NCBI GenBank assembly: GCA_958510825.1
Contig: OY294049.1
Coordinates: 33,632,774 to 33,696,773, forward strand
DNA from: Brachypterus glaber
Taxonomy: Eukaryota > Arthropoda > Insecta > Coleoptera > Kateretidae
Direction: 5' to 3'
DNA: 64,000 nucleotides
A model generated the notes under the pieces. That model made no database searches and was not told the origin of the DNA. It saw nothing but the letters and a program-made list of their open reading frames with translations. Position 1 is the stretch's first letter, and the number at the start of each line of letters is the position of its first letter. A program made the position numbers and the translations under genes. Shown here piece after piece: positions 12,480 to 24,810 of the stretch.

Positions 12480-15400
12480 TCAGGTTTGCGATTTTTTGTT
12501 TAATTCAGTTATAGCTTCTTTATACTTATCCTTGAAAATCATCAGCAGAAATTCAGGTAAATTTTTTTCAGCACCCTCACGCGCTTTTGTAATATTTTCA
12601 TCCAAATTATTTGGGTTATAATGTATATAGAAATAAATCAGATTCATCCACACGTCGACATCCTTGCCAAACTGTTCGCAGGCAAGTTGAAGGACCTGCA
12701 AACAAAATAAATTCATTAAGGGAGCTTGTGACTCGGGAAAATTAAAGGTTTTTATTGATTTTTTTCAGGTAATCATGTAATCACAACTTTATTCAAACGA
12801 CCTACAAAATATCAAATAGTATATGTTTTTATGTGTTTGTAAAAAAAATTTTATTAGAAAATCGCAAAATTGTGTAAACCATGGCCCTTGCTTCGAAACG
12901 CCTTTTTTTTTGCGGTGACCACGATTTCTCGATGTTCCTAATTACAATAGCTAGTTCGTGATCGAAGGGAATTTTATTTGAACGAAAATTTCTACTTTTT
13001 CCGACCGGAAAACTCAATTTTTTGGGAAAATCATGGCCATTTTCGTAATTTTTTTTTGCGAAACCCTTCGTTCACGAACTACATGTTTATTTAACCTCGT
13101 ACTATTCTACTTAATTAAGTATCCCCTAAGTCTAGTAATTGTGTGGTCTAGTAGTAGAGAGAACCACCGGATTTAACTGACTTTCGAACCAGTTTATAGG
13201 GAGTGTCCGCTTCACTTTTAGCCTTCGTCAAATTTCAATTATTAATTAACTGAAAAATGCAAATCTGTGCCAGTGAGATCGAACTCGCGCTAGAATGGCT
13301 AGTTGGCTTGTCATGTAGACGCGCTAGCCAACTAAGAACTCCCTCCCATTGGCTATTCTAATTAGGAACAATACCTAAAAAATTCAGATTGATTGGTGAA
13401 CTGGTTTTCGAAAAAACGTGGTTACCGCAAACGATAGAAAAAAAAGCGTTTCGGGGCAAGGGCCATGGTTTCCACAATTTTCCAATAAAAAAATTTTTAC
13501 AAACACACAAAAAAATCAATAAAAACCCTTAATTTTTCCGAGCCAATAGGTATATAACCCCTTAACCATGAGGACAGAAACCTTTTAAACTTGTGTAATT
13601 ACCTTTTCCCAATTTTGGAGATCAATATCAAACTCTAATGACTCTATTTTGGACATGACATTCAGCAATTCTTTGCAGTATGGCGTTTTATGAACAATTT
13701 TTTGAAATTCACATCTAGCAGCCTCTGTCCCCTTTGTCATTGCAACCCATTCTATGTACCGCGGTTTTAAGGCGTCAGAAATAGCTGCACTTTCTTTAAT
13801 ACCAGCTTTAAATTTTTTTTCGATAAGCGAATCTGATGATGTAAGTATCAGGTATCTGAAAAAATACTACTATTAAAAAAAAACACTTGTGAAAGTAAAA
13901 TTAAAAATAAAAAGCGTTTTGGGAAGAATTTTAACTTTGGCAAAAATTACTACCTTAGCATCAATAACCATCCCTCCTTAACCCTTTTTACCAAAAATGT
14001 CGCCAAGAACTTTGGGTGAAAAAACAATGGTGCAAAGTTGAAGTCTTCAACTACAAGTGTTCTCGAGTTATTATGGTCATAATTTTTTCCAGACAGACAT
14101 TAGGAGTTCCTACTAAGTACAGGGTGGCCCATAAATCACTTTACCATTTAAAATCTGACTGACTTTTTTGTTAGTATTTTTTAAATTTATTTCTTTTACA
14201 ATATAGAGTACGGAAAATGGATTTTTTTAACTATGTATGAAAAATCATGTCTTTTAAATCGGGCGATCGTGAAGAAAAATGAAAATCCGACTTTCGCGAA
14301 ATTATTCGCTCTTCGAAAATCCGCCTTAAAAGCTGCATTGTGGCTCTGACCATATGGGCAATTGCCCCAGCTTGCTGCCACCATGTCTCTGGCATGTCCT
14401 CCACTGCAGGGCGCAAAAAAAAATCCAGCATTGCGAGACATCGGTCGCCGTTCACCGTAACGGTATTGCCATTTTCCTATCAGAAGTAAGGCCCAATTAC
14501 CATTTGAGATGTTACACCGCACCAAACTGTGACCTTGAGGGGGTGCAATTCGCGTTGATGCACGACCCTAGCTGGAGCCATACATGTTAAGAGCCGTCAT
14601 GGAACATGTCGTGAAAAGAACCCGTGTTTGCAAAGCGGAAAATGGACGTCATTTAAAAGACATGATTTTTCATACATAGTTAAAAAAAACATTTCCTGTG
14701 CTCTGTATTGTAAAAGAAATAAATAAAAAAGTTGACAAACAAAAAAGATATTCAGTTTTTAAATGGTAAAGTGACTTATGGGCCACCCTGTAGTTTTACA
14801 AACCTTATGAACATCAACCAAATGGGTAAAGCATTTTCTTTAAGATTGGCAATAGCATGTCCAAAAATATTCTGAACTTCACTCAAAGAATCCTTGTTAA
14901 TTGTGTATCTAAGAAATGCCTTCCAAAGGTCTTGCGATTCTGGATACGCCTTAGTAGCTGTAAAAAACAAGCCGTGAAGATATGTAATGCTACGCATTCC
15001 ATTATATAGGTACTATACACAGTGGATGGTATATTGCATTTTCCGAAATACTTAAAAAAATTATTTTCAAAAAAAATTAAAAATATTTTTTTCAAGATCT
15101 TTTCCTGAAAAACGAAAAAATTTTGAAAAAAAAATTTTTCAATAAAAGAAATTTCAAAAAAAAAACTTAAAAAAAAAACATTCAAAATTTTTCAGTTTGT
15201 TTTTTAATTTTCTTTTTGCGAAAAACAAAAAAAAAATAAAAAAATATGAAAATGATAGTTTTTTACCCCCCATAACTTTTTCTTTTTGTTTTGGGGGGAA
15301 TTACTTTTAAAATTGGTAGAATTAATCCTTATAATAAAAGTAATTTTTCCTGAAAAGTTAATCGGAATTTTCTTTCAGCTTTTAACGAATTTTTTAAAAG

Positions 15401-17985
15401 TTTAACCCCCATAAGCTTTTTTTTTTGGGGGGATTACTTTCAAAAACAATGCGGATCTTCCCCTCATAGAACTTGATTTTTTCTGAAAATTTTAGGTCGA
15501 TCGGATTATTCGTTCTTGAGTTATCGTGTATACAAAAATCGTGACATCGGACGGACAGACGAACGAACGAACGGACGGACAGACGAACGAACGAACGGAC
15601 GGACATTTAAAAAAAAATAGTTGCTTATTTTTCATGAAACAAATTTATATCCAAGAATTTTTGGTCTAGGACGATTTGGGATTTTTTTGAAAATTCGAAA
15701 CTATCGTATAATACGATTCTAGCGCAGGCGCTGTGAATAGTATAATAAGACATAAAATATAAATACATTGAAAAAAAGATTATTTTATTTTCAGTACCAC
15801 TAATTATTACTTGTAGTTTTTGAAATATTTACCTGTAATAAAAATGGACTCTAAATAATTATGATCAATTTTGGATGTTACACTTTTATTTTTTGTTTCA
15901 TCTTCAATGAGCATTTGAGCTATATCTCCTTCACTTTCGCCCTGCTGGTGCAGTTGCGTCAACAAAATATAATACTTCTCCGTAAGAACGTCCGGTTCAT
16001 CAGATGCATATTCCATCTCAGTCTTTAGGGTGGCTTCTATTAATGTGGAATGGGCTGTCTCACTCTCCCGTAAGTTTACCAATCTGTCCAAGTAATATAA
16101 CCAGAGTTTTTTCCGATTTTCTCCTGTACATTTTTTTTCGCCTTTGTCGTCCGACAATTCTAATCCTTCCCGGTATTTTTTAAAACACAAAAGTAGGCGG
16201 AATTTTTGTGAATTTTTTGGTTCGGGACAATTATAATGATAACCTAAAATAAAGATTTTTGGATAATAGCTAGAAGGTTTTTAAAATTACGGTTCTGTAA
16301 AAGCCGAATAGCAAAAAAAAAATCGTCTAGGAAATTTGATACAAGATACCTTATTTTTCGGATCCAATATAAACCTAAATTTAAGAAGATTGAAGGACAA
16401 CTTTTACCACTTTAAAAGGAAAAAACACTGCTTAAAAATGTTATTTTTTTTTCTCTCTAGAATAAGTGAACTTTATAATATTGTTTTCTGCTGACTCCAA
16501 ATATATTTTAAATTATTTTATACCAAAGAGCCTTAGGCTGGAAAATAAACTTCGTCTGAGGCGAATCCCTTATACAAGAGCAGCATAATACGTTTTAGAT
16601 ATTAGTCACTGCCTTCTATTTCAGACGCGGAGAATACTAGGGACACTAGATCTAGGTCTTAAGTTAGCAAGGTCTCTTGCCTTGCTAACTTAAGACCTAG
16701 ATTTAGTGTCCCTATAGAATACTGGTAGGGTGCCATTCTAAAACAGTTTGTGATAATACATTTGAAAGCAGATTTGAAATAGCAGAAAAAATGCTATAAA
16801 GCACACATTTTTTTTTAAATTTTGGACCAAATTTAAAATTAGGGTGAAAAAAAATCCATGTTTGAAAATTAAAAAAAAAAAGATTGGGCTCAACTGATAA
16901 GAAAACATTAGGAATCAATTTTTTTGATGTTTTCAAAAAAAATATATTATTATAACTTACCATTTAACTCTCGGTCAGCTAATTTATGCCACACTTCAGC
17001 CTCAGAACCATACTTATCCAGCAATATTTTAACTATACTATTCTGCACAGAAATTAAAAATGAATGTTTTTCTATTAGAGTTAATATGGTTACATAAAAC
17101 GAAAAATTATTAATAAACTCCTGAGCAGATGTAATATAATTTTCGATTTTCTTACAATAATCAGTCTTATCGGATTCAGTTATTTGATCTACTGTAGTTT
17201 TACTTAAATATTTTAACTCGTATTCTATCAATTTAAGGTACAGTGTTTCATTGGATTTGTGTTCAGCAAGTCCCATATGTAAAACCTCTATGGCATATTT
17301 AATGTTAGATTTCTCTTTAAAGTACCAAGTGGCTGCTTCTTCCCATATTTCAGGCTGATGCGCAAAATTCTGTAATATAAATATTATTCATATGACAATG
17401 TAAAACAATCTATCATTGATAGATAACATTATTATCATAATAATAGATAATTTATTTTTTTGATAAGGGCAAGTATTACAATTCAGTCTCTGATGACTAA
17501 ATATGTATGCTTACCTTCAGTAGTTTTTTTATTGTGTATTCTGCAGCATTATTATTGTGTGTAGTTTTACAAAATTTAAAATAAGCTAAACTTAAGGAGA
17601 AATCTGTAAAATATCTCTGAATAGCAATTTCATACAGGAGCTTTATCCTTTCTAATATTCTGTATTCTACAATACATTTTTTATCAGTAACTGCTTTTCC
17701 ATTTCTTCTTAAGCGTATTTGTTTCAGTAATGACATTTCAAACTTTATGTATTCATTGAAGTCCTGTACACTTTTATTTACACCATTGATTTTTTTCTCC
17801 AATTCTCTTCTACGTTTTACAAAATACCTACAAGAACAATATTAAGCACGAGTACTTAAGGCTAGCTCGCTGGATTAAAGCTTTAACGACCAACAAACTT
17901 ACTGTATTTCATCTGATGTATATAAATTGAGTTTTCCCATTTCTGCAATCTCTTCGGCATTACAAGCAGTTCTAAAATCCGACAT
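12480..17985 (-). CDS. UTP6: U3 snoRNA-associated protein 6 (UTP6)
   Basis: UTP6 is a subunit of the small-subunit processome that acts with U3 snoRNA in nucleolar 18S rRNA maturation. Seven exons join in frame on the minus strand: 17903-17985, 17515-17827, 16961-17369, 15833-16243, 14804-14957, 13603-13855 and 12480-12695, giving 612 aa, close to the roughly 600 aa of animal UTP6. The N-terminus (Y-F-V-K-R-R-R-E-L-E-K-K, then a basic L-L-K-Q-I-R-L-R-R) matches the family's conserved head. HAT repeats follow, for example near residues 137-190 (E-I-W-E-E-A-A-T-W-Y), 411-457 (D-L-W-K-A-F) and 553-587 (D-V-W-M-N-L). Introns 4, 5 and 6 hold an HINE-like element, a mariner remnant and a SINE inside a foldback. 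The gene is divergent from BSDC1. Start chosen as the first in-frame ATG before the conserved head. Identity is by recalled similarity. Confidence 0.9.
12730..13543. mobile_element. Foldback element in UTP6 intron 6
   Basis: The outer ends read ACTCGGGAAAATTAAAGG at the left and the complementary CCTTAATTTTTCCGAG at the right. Arms of more than 150 bp, including CCATGGCCCTTGC near 12880 and its inverse GCAAGGGCCATGG near 13460, can pair. The centre is occupied by a SINE copy. Confidence 0.7.
13080..13350 (-). mobile_element. tRNA-derived SINE, copy 1
   Basis: On the minus strand the head carries a B-box-like GAGTTCGATCTCAC near 13270-13290 and an A-box-like TAGTTGGCTAGCGCG upstream of it, followed by a body containing GGTTCGAAAGTCAG and GTAGAATAGTACGAGG. 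The same arrangement and body occur on the plus strand at 58160-58447, which identifies the pair as one Pol III-derived SINE family of about 270-290 bp. Confidence 0.75.
14120..14790 (-). mobile_element. Decayed mariner/Tc1-like transposon, copy 2
   Basis: The ends CAGGGTGGCCCATAAATC and GGGCCACCCTG with flanking TA match the element at 1794-2656. Minus-strand fragments of the transposase remain (P-E-T-W-W-Q-Q-A-G-A near 14380, S-R-S-P-D-L near 14265), but the third catalytic region is deleted. It lies in UTP6 intron 5, with its end only 13 bp from the exon 5 donor side. Confidence 0.75.
14975..15750 (-). mobile_element. HINE/DINE-1-like element A (UTP6 intron 4)
   Basis: On the minus strand it starts TCTTATTATACTATTCACAG and ends with CTGTGTATAGTA followed by the small hairpin AATGCGTAGCATT. 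Between the subterminal inverted repeats lies a core with GACGGACAGACGAACG microsatellites and paired poly-A/T tracts. This is the known layout of Helentron-derived non-autonomous elements, an inference from structure only. Orientation is the same as UTP6, and the element's 3' end merges with the polypyrimidine tract: about 26 bases separate the hairpin from the exon 5 acceptor. Confidence 0.6.
16638..16714. mobile_element. Minimal hAT-like MITE, 77 bp
   Basis: TAGGGACACTAGATCTAGG at the left and its near-perfect complement ending GTGTCCCTA at the right leave almost no interior. AGAATAC is duplicated on both sides. It is the terminal-repeat-only version of the element at 10435-10712 and lies in UTP6 intron 3. 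Confidence 0.8.
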
Positions 17986-18518
17986 TTTGATAACATTCAC
18001 AAATTAGCAGCTTAGTTAATATAAATGTTCGTAATTTATAAAATATAAAACACAAAACGCACTATATTATTGATGTTTTAAACTTTTTTTGAACTTTTTG
18101 TTGACAATAATTATTGCTAAATAGTGAGGTTATAATTTTACACTGATGAGTCTTCTTCTTCTTCTGAGTATCATTGTTTTTTGTGTTGCCTATCTTTAGG
18201 TATAATTTTATATTAAAATTGTTGTATTAAAATTGTTGTATTATTAAGAGAAGTGATTGATCTAAATTATTTAGTTCTTGTAAAATTATAATTAATAATA
18301 AATTCATATATCTATAGGTGTAAATAATTTAAAATTAATTAAGAGAAGTTGTCTTTTTTTGTTGGAATTCACTCTCGTTGCTAACTTCATAGTGCGTGAT
18401 TAGTGAACATGGCTGCTTGAAGTTCGTGTACAAAACAAAACAAAGATTTTGAAGTCTTGTCCAGTTCTTGTCAACACAAAATTTTCTGTGAAACTTAAAA
18501 AATTAAATAACTTACACA
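17986..18518. promoter_or_regulatory. Divergent promoter region UTP6/BSDC1
   Basis: Only 533 bp separate the start codons of two genes reading outward. No repeat is recognisable here, unlike nearly all other non-coding stretches, which fits a constrained shared 5' region. No specific transcription-factor site or TATA box can be assigned with confidence. Confidence 0.5.
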
Positions 18519-21500
18519 ATGGCAGAGAAGTAAGTAAATAATAAAATCATTATTACTCTTTTCGATTTGTCCCAGTGGCCCGTACGCAAAGTATGTTTAT
18601 TTACCAATATGAATTAGTTAAAATATTATATTTTCTTTTAGTAACGATGGATGGTTTGGTTCATGGTTAAATGCTGCTAAAAATAAGGTTTGTAAGCTTA
18701 TATTTTCATTTTTAAAACATAAGCCCATTCTAAACTAAATATTTTTCTCTGTTCCAATTATTTACGTTTTTTTACAAATTATCTAACCAATTTCTGATAA
18801 TTATGTCATATGTATCTTTCAATTACAGAGTACTGAGGTGCTGGAATTTGTAAAAAAAGATTTAGAAGAATTTGGAACAGTCGTTAAAAATGAGGCAACA
18901 AGCGTTGTTTCTTCAACTGGCTCAGCTATAGAAAAAACTTTCCAGGTATGTTTGTAATTGATACTTTATTATATTAAATATTTTATGATAATGCTATTAT
19001 CAGTTTATAAACAATAAAAAATTTTATAGCTTGATTCTCCGGACTCCACTGCCAGTTCTATGAAAAGAAGTTTTAGTTCATTTCTTGGTAAATATATAGT
19101 TATATTAAACAAAGCATGTATGATTAAAACCATTTTTATTTGAATTTCACTAAAATATTGGAATACTTTCCATGCAAGACATACCTTAATTTTGAAAAAA
19201 TTGAGACAAGTGTTTTTATCCAGGATCAGGTACCTAATAGTCCTTGGGCCCATGTCCAGTAGAATTTTTGTGATTACCTTACCGTTGAGACTTTGTATAT
19301 GTGTTCTTTATGTCCTGTCAAAAAACTTCTTACATAAGAACATTCTTGGTAGCAGGGCCTTTTTTTTGGGACCATCCCTTAACTTTAGGGCGTCTGACAA
19401 TGGTATTTCCAAAAAAAAAATTCAGATAAGGTTACCATTTGATTTTAAATATTTTTTTTAAATGATCCTGAAAAAATCAGAGCTAAATTTTATGACTTCA
19501 TAACTTTACCATATTAGGGGTACCTAGCACCTCACCTCACAGCTGATTTTTTCAGGATCATTTAATAAAAATATTTAAAATCAAGTGGTAACCTTGTCCG
19601 AAGTTGTAAGAAGTTGTTTGACTGGACATATACAAAGTCTCAATGGTGAGGTAATCACAAAAATTCTACTGGGCGTGGGCTTGAGGGCTATAACTACTTT
19701 AAATTTTATTTTTTTATCTATTTTAGGGCAAATAAATACTGTCTTGAATCCTAGTCCAGATGACTCAGAAACAGAAGTCATTTTAATAGGAGAAAACTCG
19801 GAAACTGTTGCTTTGACTAAGTTGCAGGTAAAGGGCTAAATTGGGATGTCTTTAGCCCCTTTCCCTTTCTAAAGATCTACTTAATCCCTCTCCTCAAACA
19901 AATTGAGTCCTTTTACATAAACTTTAAATCAGGTCTGTAGTCAGAGGGTGTTTGGCAGCCTCTGGAAAAATTCGAGCACCCTATGAATTTTATAAAGGCT
20001 GTATCTAAGAGTTTGTTGCATTTTTTCCACCTCTACCTATAATCTGATAAGCACCTCTTGCATTACAGTCTGGATACTGTAACAGGCCTGCTTTAATATT
20101 GCAATGGTATGCCAGAACAATTTGTTTTCCTTGGATCCTATTTTTCTAGTTATATACTATAGTAGGATCTTTCACAAATAGAGCTTTACCGATCCTTTTT
20201 ACTATTCACAGCGCCCGCGCTAGAATAGTATTATACGGTAGTTTCGAATTTTCCAAAATCTACAAAAAACGTCCTAAACAAAAAATTCTTGAATACACGT
20301 CTTTCATGAAAAAAAATATATTATTTTTTTTTATGTTCGTCCATCCGGCAAAATCTGCCGGACATCTGAAGTCACGTTTTTTTTAGACACGATTAGTATT
20401 CTACGTTCATGAACACGATAACTCGAGAACAAATAATCCGAGCGACTTGAAATTTTGAGGAAAAATCAAGTTCTATGTGGGAAAGATTCATATTGTTTTT
20501 AAAAGTAATCCCCCCAAAAACAATAAAGTTATGGGGGGTTAAACTTTTAAAAAAATCGAAAAAAGCTGAAAGAAAATTCCGATTAACGTAACTCTTTCAG
20601 GAAAAATTACTTTTATTATAAGGATCAATTCTACCAATTTTAAAAGTAATCCCCCCAAAAACAAAAAAGTTATGGGGGGGATAAACTTTTTAAAAAAATC
20701 AAAAATCTGTCATTTTTAATTTTTTATCTGCAAGTTTTTTTTATTTGAAAATTTGTTTTCTTTTCGTTTTTCTTTTTACAGGATCTTAATTTAAAAAATA
20801 TATTTTTTTTGAAGAAAACAAAATAAAAGTTCTTTTCTAAAAAAATAATTAAAAAAAAAACATTCGTTTTGCAAAAAAAAAAATTGTTAATTTTTTTTAT
20901 TTTTTATTTTTTTTTTTATTTATTTTTTCCAGTATGTATTAGGAAAAATGCAATATACCATTTACTGTGAATAGTATATAATGGAATGCGTAGCATTACA
21001 TACAGGGTGATCCATAACTGGCATGCCAAAATTTAAGAGGTGATTCTAGATCCAAAAATATAAAAAAAGTTCCTATAAAGGTTGGTCCGGAAATGAGCCC
21101 TAAGGGATCTAGGGCCCTTTAAAATTGTAATAAAAATAAGGTTTTTAATTAATAACTCGGGTACCGTTTAAGCTAGAGCGGCGAGCTTTTGCATGTATAC
21201 TAGTATTAATAAGGGCAATAAGTTTATGTTAATTTATTTTTTTAATTTATCCAGAGGCGTGCCCAGACGGACAAAATATATGAGGCTTAAAATATTTTTC
21301 CCCAAACTTTTCTATGTGTATGTTTTTTGGATTTGTTGTAAAAAATATAGATTTCTAGAGTAAAAATACATATAAAATATCATAGTGTGACACGGAGGAG
21401 CAACCGTTATCAAAAAAAATGCAATTAAGAGGAAGTAACATTTTGTGCCACCAAAAACGTTACTTTTTAAAAGGCTATTACTCCTTTAATATTAAATTTA

Positions 21501-23486
21501 GGTGTTTTGGTGTATAATACTTTTTTGCTCAGTTTTAAATGTAGAATCACCCTGCAGCATTAAAATTTTATTGGTGCTTTTTTTTGTTCCCCATTCAATA
21601 CGTCATCTTCGAAGGGCCGTAGCTCCTTTAGGGCTCATTTCCGGACCAACCTTTATAGAAACTTTTTTTCATATTTTTGGATGTAGAATCACCTCTTAAA
21701 TTTCGGTACGCGAGTTCTGGAACAGGCTGTATCTTCACGGCTTGTTTTCTATTTTTATTTTAGCAAGCAATTTTTGATTTACAACAAAATAAGGACACCT
21801 TTCTGTCGGATCCAGAAGCGTCATTAGCGAAGCAATTTGAGTGCTGGCTAGAAATTATAGATGACCAGTTATCCATAGATAGACTGGAAAAGCATTTAAA
21901 CAGTTCTACACTGTTGAAAAATCAGTATTCAGCCTTAGTGCCCGATTTGGTAGAGCATTCTTTATTTTGGAAACGGTATTTGTTCAAGAAGGCTCTACTT
22001 GAGGATGACATTGCGCGAGAAGAGGCTTTGGAAAAGAGGGAACAGAACCAGAAAGTGGTTACAGAGGAATCTCTAAAATGGGAACAAGGTAATTTACAGG
22101 TCTTTTGAAAAAAGAAAAAATTAAAAAACAAATCAAAAAATGTTTTTTCAAAAAAAAAATTGTAAAAAAAAAATGTTTTTACCCCATATTTGGTAATATA
22201 TTACCCCCTTGCCCTACCCGGTTTTTACCAAAAACAATCCCAGTCTAGAACTTTGAATAAGCAACCTATGGTCCAAATTTGAAGTATTTAGCTAAAAGCC
22301 GTTTCGAGTTATCGTGGTCACAAATTTCCCGGACCCGGACCGGACCGACTGACAGATTTTTTTTCACGGAAATCGTCTTTTTTGGATATAAAACTGAAAA
22401 AAAATCAATATATTTTTATTACTAACGCAAGAATCCTCGGGAAAAGTAAAACTGTTACATATCTACAACAGGTGTAGTGTTGTTATTCTTATTATACTAT
22501 TCACAGCGCCTGCGCTAGAATAGTATTATACGGTAGTTTCGAATTTCCCAAAATCGCCAAAAAACGTCCTAGACAAAAAATTTTTGGATTCAAATGTGTT
22601 TCATGAAAAAATAAAAAGTTTTGAAAAAGTCCGTCTTTCTGTCTGTCTGATGTCGCGTTTTTTGTAGACACGATAACTCAAGAACGAATAATTCGATCCA
22701 AAATTTCAGGAAACATCGAGCTCTATAAGGAGAAGATCCCAACTGTTTTCAAAGTGATTCCCCCCAAAACAAAAAACTGAAAAAATTTGAAAGTTTTTTC
22801 GAAAACATTTTTTTTTTTAATTTTTCGTTTTTCAAAAAAAGATCTTTTGACTAAAAATTTATTTTTTTTTTGTATTTGAAAAATGCAATATACGATTTAC
22901 AGTGCATGTGAATAGTATATAAAGGAATGCGTAGCATTACATATCTTGTTTGTTAATATTGTTATTTTACTAAAACCTACTTTTAGAAGACTTTGCAAAT
23001 GACATAGAACTAACAGAAGAGGAGCAAATCAAATTATTGGAACAGTATGAAAATGAAACTAAAACTAAAAAAAGCCCCGTCAAAAAAGCACCTATAGGAG
23101 AAAATGTAGTTTTCAAACAAGAAACCCCTACGAAAAAAATCCCTCCAAAAAAGACACAAAACAAAATTGAGAATGGCAACACAGATAAAACTCTAGGTAA
23201 AAACACAGACAAAAGTACGAATAAACCCACAAGCAAAACAAACAAAGCAGGCTCGAAAAGTAAGATTACAAAAGAGGCTGTAGCTGAGAAAAAACTAGAT
23301 AACAAAGAAAATGTAGAGAAAAAACTAGAGGAAAAAGAAAATGTAGCCGAGAAAAACCCAGAAGAAAATAAAAATTTAGCTGAGAAAAAACTAGATAAAA
23401 CTGAATCTGCCGCCAGTTTAGATACTCCAAGTAGTAATAGCAGTTCTGATGGAGACTGGGAAAAAATTGGTGAAGTTGAGAAGTAG
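18519..23486 (+). CDS. BSDC1: BSD domain-containing protein 1 (BSDC1)
   Basis: Seven exons join in frame: 18519-18529, 18642-18687, 18829-18945, 19030-19087, 19727-19827, 21764-22088 and 22987-23486 (385 aa). The opening (D-G-W-F-G-S-W-L, then E-V-L-E-F-V-K-K-D-L-E-E-F) matches the conserved N-terminus of animal BSDC1. A BSD domain covers about residues 132-186, ending in the hallmark L-F-W-K-R-Y (F179, W180). The C-terminal third is low complexity: first K/T/N/P-rich, then repeated A-E-K-K-L-D / V-E-K-K-L-E units rich in Lys and Glu. The last residues, D-G-D-W-E-K-I, recall the acidic Trp-containing tail of vertebrate homologues. Molecular function of the family is poorly defined. Introns 5 and 6 each carry an HINE-like element in sense near the acceptor. 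The first coding exon is only 11 bases. Confidence 0.92.
20195..21750 (+). mobile_element. HINE/DINE-1-like element B (BSDC1 intron 5), interrupted
   Basis: Starts around TACTATTCACAGCGCCCGCG and reaches CTGTGAATAGTATATAATGG and the hairpin AATGCGTAGCATT at 20986-20996. There a 727-bp element (21003-21729) has inserted at TA. The tail TCTTCACGGCTTGTTTT resumes at 21732 and is identical to that of copy A. Removing the insertion places the hairpin about 35 bases from the BSDC1 exon 6 acceptor. Confidence 0.6.
21003..21729. mobile_element. TA-flanked MITE nested in HINE-like element B
   Basis: Terminal parts CAGGGTGATCCATAACTGG and CGAGTTCTGGAACAGGCTG are imperfect inverted repeats with TA outside. 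Subterminal stretches around AGAGGTGATTCTAGATCC and GGTCCGGAAATGAGCCC repeat inverted at the right. No ORF. The element entered at 63197 is related: a segment near 21150-21210 resembles 63871-63930. Confidence 0.65.
22487..22946 (+). mobile_element. HINE/DINE-1-like element C (BSDC1 intron 6)
   Basis: Starts TCTTATTATACTATTCACAG and ends with GTGAATAGTATA plus hairpin AATGCGTAGCATT at 22926-22938. It is shorter than A and B, lacking part of the core. Sense orientation to BSDC1, with about 50 bases between hairpin and the exon 7 acceptor. Confidence 0.6.
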
Positions 23487-23777
23487 ACAAATCACCGAAA
23501 GGTATGCATAAATCTAATTACATAGTGTATGAGACATTTAAAATGTTAAAAAGCTAAAAGCTAGAAAAAAACAGTGAACTTTGTTTAGGCAAACCAAATA
23601 ACAGTCCTAGATACAATTTAAATAAGCTTCCAAAAAGGTTAAAAGTTGTAGATAAATTTAGCTCTCCTTTTTAAATAAAAAAGTTTAAAATTTATTTATT
23701 CATAGTTGATTGACCGATTGTATACTTAGAGTCTGAGCTTCAGTAACTGTAAAAATATCAAAATGAAATCCTATTTG

Positions 23778-23990
23778 TACCGTCAAGTGTGGTGACTCCG
23801 GACGGTGTGGGTAACTTCGGAAACTTTTTCGCAAGACCCTCTGAACCAAAGCACGTGTGCGCAAGTTGGGTTATGTGCACAAGTTGTGCACACAACCCCA
23901 TATCTTGTGAACACGTGCATTGGTTCAGAGGGTTTTGAAAAAAGTGTCCGAAGTCACCCACACCGTCCGAAGTCACCCCACTTGACGGTA
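23778..23990. mobile_element. 213-bp MITE downstream of BSDC1
   Basis: Long inverted repeat with ends TACCGTCAAGTGTGGTGAC and CCCCACTTGACGGTA. The arms, including GGTTCAGAGGG and its inverse, pair for most of their length. It sits 290 bp after the BSDC1 stop and may be part of the 3' UTR. Confidence 0.75.
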
Positions 23991-24584
23991 TTTGAAATGA
24001 AATGAATGTTTTATCCAAAATTTTCAGCAGCATAACTTGTTTCTTACATAACAATTTCTAATTTTTGTCTTATTCGTTCAAGTGATAGGCGTATTTTTTG
24101 TTTGACATTATTTTTTAACTTTAATCGATTTTTTACATAATGCTAATATTTTTGACTGTTTTTCATGAATATTGATGTAAAACTTGAAGGTTTAATTTAT
24201 TTCTGATTGCCTTTAACTTTTAAATAATCATATATTATGTAAAATTGCGTTCGCATTAAACTGTATTTGTATTTATATGGTAATTATATTAAAAATTATT
24301 CAATATGTAAACATTACCTGTTTGTTAAAAACTTCAATGAAAAAAATAGTTCTCAAAAATACCCGAGGCATTAGGTTTTCTTTATTTCTCTCTTGCTTTG
24401 GTGCGGTTGTATTTGAAGCACTGAAGCAAGACACAACGTGTGACGCTGATACCTCTAGTATTTTTGACTGCTATATTTATATTATTTCTGTAGTTCATTT
24501 TTTTAGAATTTTGATATTATTTAAAAATTTGCACAGAATACATACATTGTCAAAATGGATAGAAGAAATATTATATATAGTAGT

Positions 24585-24775
24585 ATTAATGGTGGAGGTC
24601 GCTTGCAAAACAACTTTACACTACGATATTTCAAGAACGCTTTGTCACAGAGACTTAAATTTTGGATCAAAGATTTTCAACATAACAAAAAACTTTTGGT
24701 CAAAATTTTCTGTGTCAAGGCGTTCTTGAAATATCCTAGTAAAAAGTTGTTTTGCAAGGGACCTGCACTATTAAT
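24585..24775. mobile_element. 191-bp MITE (family C), copy 1
   Basis: Inverted ends ATTAATGGTGGAGGTCGC and the complement at the right, continuing inward with GCAAAACAACTTTACACTAC. A second copy of the same family is at 32998-33202. Confidence 0.75.
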
Positions 24776-24810
24776 ATGACTTTAGTTAATTATTTTTAAG
24801 GGGTCTTTCG

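Noticed and set aside
24277..24779. Open frames of 150 and 74 codons
   Set aside because: They run into the inverted repeats of a MITE and show no conserved motif.
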